Below, piece after piece: positions 1 to 5,954 of a stretch of 13,587 nucleotides of DNA. Made by a program: the position numbers and the translations under genes. Numbering within the stretch: the first letter of the stretch is position 1; each line of letters opens with the position of its first letter. Under the pieces are notes generated by a model. That model saw only the letters and a program-made list of their open reading frames with translations. It did not search any database and had not been told where the DNA came from. The DNA comes from Acidimicrobiaceae bacterium. Lineage in GTDB: Bacteria; Actinomycetota; Acidimicrobiia; Acidimicrobiales; Bog-793. The stretch lies in NCBI GenBank assembly GCA_027306715.1, contig DAHUZG010000125.1, forward strand, positions 1 through 13,587, read 5' to 3'.

Positions 1-248
1 GCGTCTACCACCAGCCCGGGATCGACCTGTTGTTCGAGGTGATCGAGCCGTCGAGCATCCTCTTCGGCTCGGAGATGGTCGGGGCGGTGCGCGGCATCGA
101 CCCCGAGACGGGTCACCATTTCGACGACACCCGCCGCTACGTGGATGCTCTCGGCCTCGCGCCGGGGCAGGCCGAGCTCGTCTACTCCGCCAACGCCCGC
201 CGGGTCTACCCGCGTCTCGAGGCCCGGATCGCCGCGGCGGGACGCTGA
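1..248 (+). CDS. ligJ: 4-oxalomesaconate hydratase LigJ, C-terminal end (partial)
   Basis: This is the last 81 or so codons of a gene that begins left of the window; the frame starts at base 3 and stops at TGA 246-248. The visible part reads YHQPGIDLLFEV and then LFGSEMVGAVRGIDPETGHH, FDDTRRYVDALGL and YSANARRVYPRL. This is the C-terminal signature of the amidohydrolase-superfamily LigJ, which hydrates 4-oxalomesaconate to 4-carboxy-4-hydroxy-2-oxoadipate in the cytoplasm. The Glu of the GSEM stretch falls where characterised LigJ has an active-site metal ligand (from memory of the family, not aligned). The LigI gene follows after a 24-bp gap on the same strand, so the two are probably co-transcribed. 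The family is about 340 residues long, so some three quarters of the protein is missing here because of the window edge, not truncation. The neighbouring LigI, LigA, LigB and LigC genes strongly support the call over a generic amidohydrolase. Confidence 0.88.
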   Translation, partial: VYHQPGIDLLFEVIEPSSILFGSEMVGAVRGIDPETGHHFDDTRRYVDALGLAPGQAELVYSANARRVYPRLEARIAAAGR

Positions 249-272
249 GCCGGGCGGCGCGAGGAGCGGGCG

Positions 273-1166
273 GTGGCTCAGTTCACGATGGACCCCGGGT
301 GGCTCGTCTACGACCCCTCGCCCTCGCCGCCCTCGTTCGTGCTGCCCCCCGGAGCGGTCGACTCGCACTGCCACGTCTTCGGCCCGGGCGAGCTGTTCCC
401 CTACGCCCCGGAGCGGAAGTACACGCCCTGTGACGCCGGCAAGGACGCGCTGTTCGAGCTGCGTGACCTCCTCGGGTTCGAGCGCAACGTGATCGTGCAG
501 GCGACCTGTCACGGCACCGACAACGCAGCGCTGGTAGATGCCTTGCGCGCAGCGGGCGACCGGGCTCGAGGTGTCGCCAGCCTCGAGCCGGGGGTGAGCG
601 ACGGCGAGCTGTCCGAGCTGCACGAGGCGGGCGTCCGCGGCGTGCGCTTCAACTACGTCCGCCGCCTCGTCGACCCGCAGCCGGACGCCTACTACCACCG
701 CGTCATCGAGCGCATCGCCCCGCTCGGCTGGCACGTCGTCGTCTACTTCGAGGCCGCTGACCTCGCCGAGCGCTACGACTTCTTCGCCTCGCTGCCGACG
801 ACGGTGCTCGTCGACCACCTCGGCCGGCCCGACACCTCCAAGCCCGTGGACGGCCCGGAATTCGGGCTCTTCCTCGAGCTGATGGAAGAGAACCCGAACG
901 TCGTCGCCAAGACGACCGGCGCCGAGCGGCTCTCTGTGCTCGGGCCGCCCGGCTACGACGACTTCGTCCCTTTCGCTCGGCGCGTCGTCGAGTCCTTCCC
1001 CGACCGGGTGCTGTGGGGCACCGACTGGCCGCACCCGAACATGACCTCGCACATGCCTGACGACGGCACGCTCGTCGATCTCCTCCCGCGGCTCGCCCCC
1101 ACCCCCGAGCTGCAGCGCCGGCTGCTCGTCGACAACCCGACGCGGCTGTACTGGACGAGCCGATGA
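273..1166 (+). CDS. ligI: 2-pyrone-4,6-dicarboxylate hydrolase LigI
   Basis: This cytoplasmic enzyme of the amidohydrolase superfamily (COG3618 type, active without a divalent metal in the studied Sphingobium enzyme) hydrolyses the lactone 2-pyrone-4,6-dicarboxylate to 4-oxalomesaconate. The 297-residue length fits the family. Residues known in Sphingobium LigI are all found with an offset of 1 to 3: H32 and H34 in DSHCHVFGP, Y50 in PERKYTPCD, R125 and R131 in VRFNYVRR, H182 in LVDHLGRPD, R219 and D251 in LWGTDWPHPN. The GTG start at 273 is chosen because GAGGAG (261-266) lies 6 bases upstream; an ATG at 288 would be the alternative. The gene lies 24 bp after ligJ and its stop overlaps the ligA start by 4 bases (ATGA, 1163-1166), which implies translational coupling. 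The presence of LigI and LigC together shows that the route runs through the pyrone dicarboxylate intermediate. Confidence 0.95.
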   Translation: MAQFTMDPGWLVYDPSPSPPSFVLPPGAVDSHCHVFGPGELFPYAPERKYTPCDAGKDALFELRDLLGFERNVIVQATCHGTDNAALVDALRAAGDRARGVASLEPGVSDGELSELHEAGVRGVRFNYVRRLVDPQPDAYYHRVIERIAPLGWHVVVYFEAADLAERYDFFASLPTTVLVDHLGRPDTSKPVDGPEFGLFLELMEENPNVVAKTTGAERLSVLGPPGYDDFVPFARRVVESFPDRVLWGTDWPHPNMTSHMPDDGTLVDLLPRLAPTPELQRRLLVDNPTRLYWTSR

Positions 1167-1552
1167 GCCAGGCGCCCGATCTCGACGACATTCCCGGCAC
1201 GACGGTGTTCACGGCCGAGCGCTCGCGGCTCGGCTATCACCTCAACCAGTTCTGCATGAGCCTGATGAAGCCGGAGAACCGGACCCGGTTCACCGCCGAC
1301 GAGCGCGCCTATCTCGACGAGTGGCCGATGACCGAGGCGCAGAAGCAGGCGGTTCTTCGGCGGGACTACAACGCGGCGATCGCCGAGGGCGGCAACATCT
1401 ACTTCCTCGCCAAGATCTTCCTCGCCGACGGGTCGAGCTTCCAGGAGGCGGCGAGCTCGATGACCGGGATGAGCCAGGAGGAGTACGCCGCGATGATGCT
1501 CGCCGGGGGCCGCTCGCCCGAGGGGCTCCGGTCGATCCGCGAGGGGCGGTAG
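1163..1552 (+). CDS. ligA: Protocatechuate 4,5-dioxygenase alpha subunit LigA
   Basis: This is the small subunit of the extradiol ring-cleavage enzyme LigAB, which opens protocatechuate to 4-carboxy-2-hydroxymuconate 6-semialdehyde. The 129-residue product shows the family's conserved stretches in order: IPGTTVFTAERS (about 11-22), YHLNQFCMSLMKPENR (about 26-41), FTADERAYLDEWPMTEAQKQ (about 44-63), RRDYNAAIAEGGNIYFLAKI (about 67-86), and SSFQEAASSMTGMS (about 92-105). The alpha subunit has no metal site; it caps the active-site pocket of the beta subunit. The ATG start overlaps the ligI stop, and the ligB start follows the TAG at 1550-1552 after only 2 bases. The tight packing fits a 1:1 complex made from one message. 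Free-standing alpha subunits of this type are the rule in the LigAB family, so nothing is broken here. Confidence 0.94.
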   Translation: MSQAPDLDDIPGTTVFTAERSRLGYHLNQFCMSLMKPENRTRFTADERAYLDEWPMTEAQKQAVLRRDYNAAIAEGGNIYFLAKIFLADGSSFQEAASSMTGMSQEEYAAMMLAGGRSPEGLRSIREGR

Positions 1553-1554
1553 CG

Positions 1555-2403
1555 GTGGCACGGGTCACCGCCGGGGTGGCGACGAGCCACGTGCCGGCGA
1601 TCGGGGCGGCGATCGACCGCGGTCGCACCCGCGAGCAGTACTGGGCACCGGTGTTCGCCGGCTACGAGTGGTCGAAGGCCTGGATCGCCGACCACACACC
1701 TGATGTGGTCCTGCTCGTCTACAACGACCACGCCTCGGCTTTCAGCCTGCAGATGATCCCGACCTTCGCCATCGGCTGCGCCGAGAGCTACCCGATCGCC
1801 GACGAGGGCCTCGGGCCGCGCCCGGTGCCGGTGGTCGAGGGGCACGGCGGGCTCGCCTGCCATCTCGCCGAGCAGCTCATCCTCGACGAGTTCGACATGA
1901 CCGTCGTCAACGAGATGTCGGTCGACCACGGCCTCACGGTGCCGCTGTCGCTTCTGTTCGGCCAGCCCGAGCGGTGGCCGGTGCGGGTCGTGCCGCTGGC
2001 GGTGAACGTCGTGCAGTACCCGCCGCCGACCGGCAACCGCTGCTACGCCCTCGGCGAGGCGATCCGGCGGGCCGTCGCCAGCTACCCCGAGGACCTCGAC
2101 GTGCAGGTGTGGGGCACCGGCGGGATGAGCCACCAGCTGCAGGGCATGCGGGCTGGCCTCATCAACGCCCCGTTCGACAACGCCTTCTTGGAGAAGATGA
2201 CCGCCGAGCCCGAGGCGTTGCGACAGATCCCCCATATCGAGTACCTGCGCGAAGCCGGCTCGGAGGGGATCGAGCTCGTGATGTGGCTCGTGATGCGCGG
2301 GGCGCTCGGAGCGCACCCGAAGGAGCTGCACCGCGTCTACCACGTGCCGGCCTCGAACACCGCCGTCGGTCATCTCGTGCTCGAGGCGGGCTGGCCGACC
2401 TGA
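1555..2403 (+). CDS. ligB: Protocatechuate 4,5-dioxygenase beta subunit LigB
   Basis: This is the catalytic, Fe(II)-dependent subunit of the class III extradiol dioxygenase. With the GTG at 1555 as residue 1 the protein has 282 residues. H12 (ATSHVPAIG), H59 (VYNDHASAF) and E240 (GIELVMW) match the iron ligands H12, H61 and E242 of Sphingobium LigAB. H125 (SVDHGLTVP) and H193 (GGMSHQLQG) match the second-sphere and catalytic histidines H127 and H195. The constant offset of two after residue 12 is good evidence for orthology. The start is fixed by GAGGGG at 1541-1546 with an 8-base spacing, and by H12 falling at the expected number. The open frame extends further left, but that part overlaps ligA out of frame and is not homologous. 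The gene follows ligA after 2 bases. The 98-bp gap to ligC is the only long spacer within the operon and holds a hairpin and G-rich repeats. Confidence 0.96.
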   Translation: MARVTAGVATSHVPAIGAAIDRGRTREQYWAPVFAGYEWSKAWIADHTPDVVLLVYNDHASAFSLQMIPTFAIGCAESYPIADEGLGPRPVPVVEGHGGLACHLAEQLILDEFDMTVVNEMSVDHGLTVPLSLLFGQPERWPVRVVPLAVNVVQYPPPTGNRCYALGEAIRRAVASYPEDLDVQVWGTGGMSHQLQGMRAGLINAPFDNAFLEKMTAEPEALRQIPHIEYLREAGSEGIELVMWLVMRGALGAHPKELHRVYHVPASNTAVGHLVLEAGWPT

Positions 2404-2411
2404 GACAAGGT

Positions 2412-2435
2412 GCCGCCGCCATCGGGGGCGGCGGC
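2412..2435 (+). other. GC hairpin just after ligB
   Basis: GCCGCCGCC (2412-2420) and GGCGGCGGC (2427-2435) form a perfect 9-bp stem around a 6-base loop. The hairpin starts 9 bases after the ligB stop. No T-run follows, so it does not look like a classical intrinsic terminator. It could protect the 3' end of a ligJIAB message, slow transcription, or separate ligC expression from that of ligAB. The role is inferred; the stem is seen directly. Confidence 0.6.
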
Positions 2436-2468
2436 GGGGGCGGCGGGACAGGCGGGGGCGGCGGGACA
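2424..2468 (+). repeat. Two 18-bp tandem repeats with five G-runs (possible G-quadruplex)
   Basis: The unit GGCGGGGGCGGCGGGACA occurs twice in direct tandem at 2433-2450 and 2451-2468. Together with the preceding sequence, the coding strand carries G-runs at 2424-2428, 2436-2440, 2445-2447, 2454-2458 and 2463-2465, with spacers of 7, 4, 6 and 4 bases. This meets the usual G3+N1-7 rule for an intramolecular G-quadruplex in the mRNA or the non-template strand. The repeats end about 20 bases before the ligC ribosome binding site. Five of the bases in the left part also belong to the hairpin stem, so the two structures would compete. Confidence 0.55.
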
Positions 2469-2501
2469 GTCTGCTCACTGCGACGAAGGAAAGGAGCATC
2501 G

Positions 2502-3461
2502 ATGCGCATCGCACTGGCAGGGGCCGGCGCCTTCGGGATCAAGCACCTCGACGCCCTGGCGCTGATCGACGGCGTCGAGGTCACCTCGGTCGTCAGCCGC
2601 CGGCTCGAGCAAGCCGAGGAGGTCGCTGCCAAGTACGGGGCGAGCCAGGCGACCACCGAGCTCGAGGAGGTGCTCGGGCGCGACGACGTCGACGCCGTCA
2701 TCCTGGCCACGCCGACCGAGCTGCACGCTTCCCAGGCGATCGCCGTCATGCAGGCCGGCAAGCACGTCCAGGTGGAGATCCCGCTCGCCGACAGCTGGAG
2801 CGACGCGCTCGAGGTCGCCCGCGTCGAGCAGGAGTCCGGCCAGATCTGCATGGTCGGCCACACCCGCCGCTTCAACCCCTCGCACCAGTGGATGCACCGC
2901 CGGATCGGCGCCGGGGAGCTGTCGATCCAGCAGATGGACGTGCAGACGTACTTCTTCCGCCGTACGAACATGAACGCCCTCGGCCAGCCACGGAGCTGGA
3001 CCGACCATCTCCTCTGGCACCACGCCGCCCACACCGTCGACCTCTTCGCCTACCAGTGCGGCGAGCCGGTCGCGCTCGCCAACGCCGCGCAGGGGCCGAT
3101 CCACCCCGAGCTCGGCATCGCCATGGACATGTCGATCCAGCTCGCCACCGGCAGCGGCAAGCTCTGCACGCTCTCGCTCAGCTTCAACAACGAAGGGCCG
3201 CTCGGCACGTTCTTCCGCTACATCTGCGACAACGGCACCTACATCGCCAACTACGACGATCTCGTGACCGGCCGCGGCGAGACGGTGGACGTGTCCACGG
3301 TCGACGTCTCGATGAACGGGATCGAGCTCCAGGACCGCGAGTTCGTCGCCGCCATCCTCGAGGGCCGAGATCCGCTCTCGAGGATCACCGACGTCCTCGA
3401 CTGCTACCGCGTGCTCGGCGAGCTCGAACGACAGCTCGCCGAGAGGAGCCAGGTGGTGTAG
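2502..3461 (+). CDS. ligC: 4-Carboxy-2-hydroxymuconate-6-semialdehyde dehydrogenase LigC
   Basis: This NAD(P)-dependent oxidoreductase of the Gfo/Idh/MocA family oxidises the ring-cleavage product, as its cyclic hemiacetal, to 2-pyrone-4,6-dicarboxylate. The 319-residue length is close to Sphingobium LigC (about 315). An N-terminal Rossmann fold is shown by LAGAGAFGIKH (5-15), with the family's second motif present as QVEIPLADS where many members have an EKP. The C-terminal substrate domain contains GHTRRFNPSHQWMHRR, DVQTYFFRRTNMNALGQPRS and WTDHLLWHHAAHTVDLFAYQ, stretches typical of LigC and not of sugar dehydrogenases. The ATG start is supported by AAAGGAG at 2490-2496. The gene sits 98 bp after ligB. 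Its 3' end overlaps, tail to tail, a methyltransferase gene on the other strand by 58 bp (3404-3461), and no terminator is visible between them. Other Gfo/Idh/MocA activities are unlikely given the operon context. Confidence 0.93.
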   Translation: MRIALAGAGAFGIKHLDALALIDGVEVTSVVSRRLEQAEEVAAKYGASQATTELEEVLGRDDVDAVILATPTELHASQAIAVMQAGKHVQVEIPLADSWSDALEVARVEQESGQICMVGHTRRFNPSHQWMHRRIGAGELSIQQMDVQTYFFRRTNMNALGQPRSWTDHLLWHHAAHTVDLFAYQCGEPVALANAAQGPIHPELGIAMDMSIQLATGSGKLCTLSLSFNNEGPLGTFFRYICDNGTYIANYDDLVTGRGETVDVSTVDVSMNGIELQDREFVAAILEGRDPLSRITDVLDCYRVLGELERQLAERSQVV

Positions 3462-4252
3462 CTCATCTCGAACGAGCCGCCGAAGTCGTCGATCACCCGC
3501 CCCACCTCGCCGAGGAGTCGCTCGCGCTGCTCGGCCGGCATCGTGGCGTGGTCGCTGTGGGTCACCACCTGCTCGAGCCACTCGTCGCGGGTGTACCGCC
3601 GGCGCCACGGGAAGGAGCTCACCACCGGGCCGGTGAGCAGCGGGCAGGCCATGATCGCCTCCGACTCGATCCCGAAAGGCGACACAGCACCGGGCTTGGG
3701 CGTCTCGTAGCCGGCCTGCACCCGGGGCGCGGCCACCCCCGTGCCGAGGCGCAGGTAGAGCGCGGCGAGCGCCTCGGCGAGCTCGGATGGCTGCTCCCCG
3801 ACGTTCCAGAACAGACACAGCCGGCCAGACGGCCCGAGCACCGTGGCCGCCTTGGCTGGACCGGCGACGGGGTCGATCCAGTGCCACGACTGCGCAGCCG
3901 TGACCCGGTCGAAGCTGCGCCCGGCAGGGTCCCAGGACTCGAACGCCGCCACCTCGACGGCGATCCCGTGCTCTCTGGCAAGGCGCGCCATCCGGGCGTC
4001 GACCTCGACGCCGAGCACCGCTGCGCCGCGAGCAGCCATCGAACGGGCGGCGATGCCGGTGCCGCAGCCGACGTCGAGCACCGACAGCTTTGCCGGCTCG
4101 GGTCCGAGCACCTCGTCGAAAAGGGCATCGGGATAGCCCGGTCGGACGCGGTCGTAGCGGTCCGCCTGCTCCCCGAAGGACTCGGCCCGGCCGCGATCGG
4201 CGTGACGAGCACGGTCGTGGTTCCGCCGGGGAGCGCCCCACCCCTCGGTCAT
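3404..4252 (-). CDS. Class I SAM-dependent methyltransferase
   Basis: This is a cytoplasmic methyltransferase of about 282 residues with unknown substrate. After a short basic lead it has SFGEQADRYDRVRPGYPDAL (25-44), typical of this actinobacterial family. Motif I for SAM binding is VLDVGCGTG (58-66), the acidic residue after strand 2 is in GVEVDARM, and AAQSWHWIDP is the post-II/III region. It ends with GGSFEMSYTTWLLSA plus ten Ser/Arg-rich residues. I chose the ATG at 4252 (MTEGWGAP) because homology starts soon after it. The frame stays open to an ATG at 4474, but that stretch is made of DNA repeats and a perfect inverted repeat and reads as low-complexity PDLAAPDLAAPDL. The ribosome binding site is weak (GAGG about 6 bases upstream). 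The gene converges on ligC with a 58-bp overlap, so it is probably not part of the aromatic pathway. A broken antiporter gene lies upstream on the same strand. Confidence 0.82.
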   Translation of the reverse strand: MTEGWGAPRRNHDRARHADRGRAESFGEQADRYDRVRPGYPDALFDEVLGPEPAKLSVLDVGCGTGIAARSMAARGAAVLGVEVDARMARLAREHGIAVEVAAFESWDPAGRSFDRVTAAQSWHWIDPVAGPAKAATVLGPSGRLCLFWNVGEQPSELAEALAALYLRLGTGVAAPRVQAGYETPKPGAVSPFGIESEAIMACPLLTGPVVSSFPWRRRYTRDEWLEQVVTHSDHATMPAEQRERLLGEVGRVIDDFGGSFEMSYTTWLLSASCRSSSPSTR

Positions 4253-4315
4253 CGCCGCCTCGTCGCCGAGGCCCCGAGGTCCCCGCCCGGTCGCGGCCCA
4301 AAGAAGACCGAGGGC

Positions 4316-4350
4316 GTGTCGCAGAGACACCGGGGGCGTCTCTGCGACAC
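4316..4350. promoter_or_regulatory. Perfect 13-bp inverted repeat upstream of the methyltransferase
   Basis: The arms GTGTCGCAGAGAC (4316-4328) and GTCTCTGCGACAC (4338-4350) are exact reverse complements around a 9-base GC-rich centre. The element ends 64 bp upstream of the chosen methyltransferase start. It could be a dyad operator for a dimeric regulator, or a hairpin in the 5' leader. No T-run flanks it on either strand, which argues against a simple intrinsic terminator. Confidence 0.55.
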
Positions 4351-4390
4351 CGAGATCAGGCGCAGCGAGATCAGGCGCAGCGAGATCAGG
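4351..4390. repeat. 15-bp tandem repeat, 2.7 copies
   Basis: The unit CGAGATCAGGCGCAG is repeated exactly at 4351-4365 and 4366-4380, followed by a partial copy at 4381-4390. The array begins directly at the right arm of the 13-bp inverted repeat. Its position upstream of the methyltransferase start is compatible with iterated protein-binding sites or simple slippage. Confidence 0.7.
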
Positions 4391-4460
4391 ACCACCATCA
4401 GTCGAGAGTTCTAGTCGAGAGCTCTCGTCGGTGGGTCGCCGGCGCCCAGGAAGTGCTGGT

Positions 4461-4787
4461 GAGGGCGCGTGCACTGAGCCCGAGGACCACCCCGGGGATC
4501 AGCAGTTCGGCAGGGACGTTGACGGCGCTCGAGTCGAGCGCCGTCAACAGCACCGCCATCCCCCGTCCGCGCCGGGCCAGGTAGGCAGCAGCGTCGGCGC
4601 CCGGCAGCTCGACGACTCGGCGCTGCAGAGCGATCGTGCCAGCCACGGCGGCTCTCGGCCCGAGGAGGGCCTCAGAGTGATCGAAGCGCTCGCCGATGCG
4701 CTCGATTCAGGAGACGAGGACCCAGCTGCTCGAGAGGCTGAGCACCGTCTTGACGACGAAGACCACGGCGTAGACGGCGCTCGGCAC
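4461..4787 (-). pseudogene. Remnant of a CaCA-family Na+/Ca2+-type cation antiporter
   Basis: One minus-strand frame, read from 4787, contains scattered pieces of an actinobacterial cation antiporter of the CaCA superfamily. The first is SLSSSWVLVS followed by TGA (4707-4709), then IERIGERFDHSEALLG, where intact relatives, as I recall them, read a continuous SWVLVSRIERIGERFGLSEALLG-like segment. Next comes VAGTIALQRRVVELPG, normally some 50 residues further on. Last is AAAYLARRGRGMAVLLTALD and then SSAVNVPAELLIPGVVLG, from the second antiporter repeat. So the stop replaces an Arg (CGA to TGA would do it), and two large in-frame deletions removed the alpha-repeat cores. The product could not be a working membrane transporter. 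The match is from memory of the family and has not been aligned. A short 82-codon open frame (GTG at 4646 to 4398) covers the second part; I do not regard it as a live gene. Confidence 0.6.
4518..4548. other. 31-bp near-perfect palindrome
   Basis: GTTGACGGCGCTCGA (4518-4532) and TCGAGCGCCGTCAAC (4534-4548) are exact reverse complements around a single central base. It lies inside the antiporter remnant, over the codons of the conserved TALNSNALNV-like segment. A coding origin explains half of it, but a fully symmetrical 15-bp arm is more than chance would normally give. It could extrude as a cruciform or serve as a dimer-binding site. Confidence 0.65.
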
Positions 4788-4944
4788 CCCTGCTCCCGAC
4801 GTCGACGGCGGTCCAGGTGCCGATCACTCTCTCCGGCCGCCCAGCCTCGATCGCAGCCGCGACGGGCCCTGCCGCCCCGATGACTCCCGGTTCTCCTCCT
4901 TCGCTGCCGGCCACGAGAGCACCGGCCGGGGCCATGATGGAAGC
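4788..4944. other. Intergenic stretch with no gene recognised
   Basis: This stretch lies between the start of the antiporter remnant and the Smr-domain gene. I see no coding homology here in any frame. The minus strand may hold the lost N-terminus and promoter of the antiporter. The last bases hold the likely promoter of the Smr gene. Confidence 0.4.
4933..4938 (+). promoter_or_regulatory. Putative -10 box of a leaderless Smr gene
   Basis: CATGAT resembles the TATAAT -10 hexamer and ends 6 bases before the GTG start at 4945. That spacing would put transcription initiation at or next to the start codon. No good Shine-Dalgarno sequence is present. The same arrangement recurs at three other genes in this window. 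Confidence 0.35.
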
Positions 4945-5199
4945 GTGCGCCTCAAGCTCGATCTCCACGACGTCTACAACAAAGGTGGCGAGATCGACAT
5001 GGCGCTGCGTACCATCCTCGACGAGGCAGAGCGCACCAAGGCCTCGGTCGTCGAGATCATCCCTGGCAAAGGATCCGGGCAGTTGAAGAAGCGCGTGCTG
5101 CGCTACCTCGACCGGCCGGAGGTGAAGGTTCGCTATCACCGCGTCGAGAAGGACTCGAAGAACTGGGGCCGGGTGTTCGTGCACTTCCGCTGGAAGTAG
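4945..5199 (+). CDS. Small stand-alone Smr-domain (MutS2 C-terminal type) protein
   Basis: The 84-residue product is almost entirely an Smr domain. It starts with the LDLHDVY motif (5-11), whose Leu-Asp-Leu-His core is typical of Smr folds. It continues with GGEIDMALRTILDEA and the signature EIIPGKGSGQLKKRVLRYLD (38-57, with the conserved GKGSG), and ends RVEKDSKNWGRVFVHFRWK. Smr domains bind or cut nucleic acid and occur at the C-terminus of MutS2; short free forms of this exact layout are widespread in bacteria, with poorly known function. The GTG at 4945 is the only reasonable start because the LDLH motif begins five codons later. The only ribosome-binding candidate is a weak GGAA close to the start. 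The gene is flanked by remnants on both sides and has no operon partner. Confidence 0.9.
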   Translation: MRLKLDLHDVYNKGGEIDMALRTILDEAERTKASVVEIIPGKGSGQLKKRVLRYLDRPEVKVRYHRVEKDSKNWGRVFVHFRWK

Positions 5200-5480
5200 G
5201 GAGGGCGCTTCGGCTACCTGCGGCGATGCTCAGAAAGTGCCGCTGAACAGGGCTTTCGCCTGCCCGTCCTTGACCGGCGCTGACCGGCTTTTACCGACCT
5301 TCCGCGTCAGATCCGCGGCACACGGCTCCCGGGCGCCGACAGTGGTTCGTCGGGTGATCGGTTGATGTTCCCTGGGATCCGATACCTGCTCCACCAGCGG
5401 CGCCATATTCAGGGGAACCGAAGCTAGGGCCAACGAATCGTTTCCGGCGGCGCGATTCAGCCGCCCAAAAGCAGGCTTGA
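5200..5480. other. 281-bp intergenic region without recognised gene
   Basis: I find no coding homology here in any frame. A 6-bp GC stem (GGCGGC 5446-5451 with GCCGCC 5460-5465, 8-base loop) lies just beyond the stop of the minus-strand gene at 5481. It could weakly terminate that gene, but no T-run follows. Base composition is lower in GC than in the flanking lig genes, fitting the idea that this stretch belongs to an inserted segment. Confidence 0.4.
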
Positions 5481-5951
5481 TCAGGAGCTGGCCAACACTC
5501 GGGCCAGGTCGCGACCGACTGCCGATTCGTCGAAGTCAGCGACGCTCACCCGCTCCCGGTACAACGCGAACCTGCTGAACAGCTCTCGGATCGACTGCGA
5601 GATCGAGGAAAAGTCCTCGACGAGCTCCGTAACCGCGATGCCCTCGTCCTTCACTGCGAGAGCGATCACGCAGGCACGTGACCGAAGGAGCTCGAAAACG
5701 AAGGCTTGAAGACCCGCGACGTCCAACGTCTCGAGGACGCCCAGCTCATGCTCGGTGATGTGGCAGTAGCTCCACACGCTGACCGGCGAGTCGTCGCATC
5801 CCGTCGCGCACTCGAAGAAGTGCGTCCCACTCGGCTGCCGGATGACACCCATCAGAGGATGGTTATACCGGTGGAGGACGGAAACCAGCTCAGACGAGCT
5901 GGTAGGACGCCACGGAAGGTGACCGCGTTCGATCTCGATCACGTCGGACAT
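5481..5951 (-). CDS. Unrecognised protein of 156 residues beside an integrase remnant
   Basis: I do not recognise the family. The product is mixed alpha/beta and soluble, with no signal peptide, membrane segment or metal motif. It begins MSDVIEIERGHLPWRP, has HPLMGVIRQPSGTHFFECAT (33-52), then SVWSYCHITEHELGVLETLD, a hydrophobic stretch LQAFVFELLRSRACVIALAV, and a charged C-terminal helix region with RELFSRFALYRERV. The ATG at 5951 is chosen over a GTG two codons earlier, because that GTG lies inside a near-perfect ribosome binding site AGGAGGTG (5955-5962). GC content by hand count is about 62% over 5521-5940, against roughly 70% in the lig genes, and the 60 bases holding the upstream region are about 48% GC. 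Low GC, a strong ribosome binding site and a neighbouring recombinase fragment suggest acquired DNA. It stands alone on the minus strand, divergent from the recombinase fragment. Confidence 0.7.
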   Translation of the reverse strand: MSDVIEIERGHLPWRPTSSSELVSVLHRYNHPLMGVIRQPSGTHFFECATGCDDSPVSVWSYCHITEHELGVLETLDVAGLQAFVFELLRSRACVIALAVKDEGIAVTELVEDFSSISQSIRELFSRFALYRERVSVADFDESAVGRDLARVLASS

Positions 5952-5954
5952 GTT

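Noticed and set aside
1399..4301. Long minus-strand open frames running antisense to ligB, ligC and the region beyond
   Set aside because: They mirror the third-position GC bias of the plus-strand genes, read as Arg/Ala-rich sequence without domains, and overlap genes with conserved catalytic residues.
4351..4390. Possible CRISPR-like repeats here and at 7638-7676 and 11388-11450
   Set aside because: All three arrays are contiguous tandem repeats of 13 to 15 bp without spacers, and no cas genes are present. The AddB/Cas4-like nuclease at 12008 is not linked to them.
4253..4474. N-terminal extension of the methyltransferase up to the ATG at 4474
   Set aside because: The extension encodes repeats (PDLAAPDLAAPDL) derived from DNA repeats and a perfect dyad, has no homology, and the conserved protein begins after the ATG at 4252.
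5230..5433. Minus-strand 67-codon open frame in the spacer after the Smr gene
   Set aside because: No homology that I recognise, no ribosome binding site, and composition no different from the surrounding spacer.
5446..5465. Intrinsic terminator after the orphan gene
   Set aside because: The stem is only 6 bp and no T-run follows on either strand, so it is noted in the spacer entry but not called.
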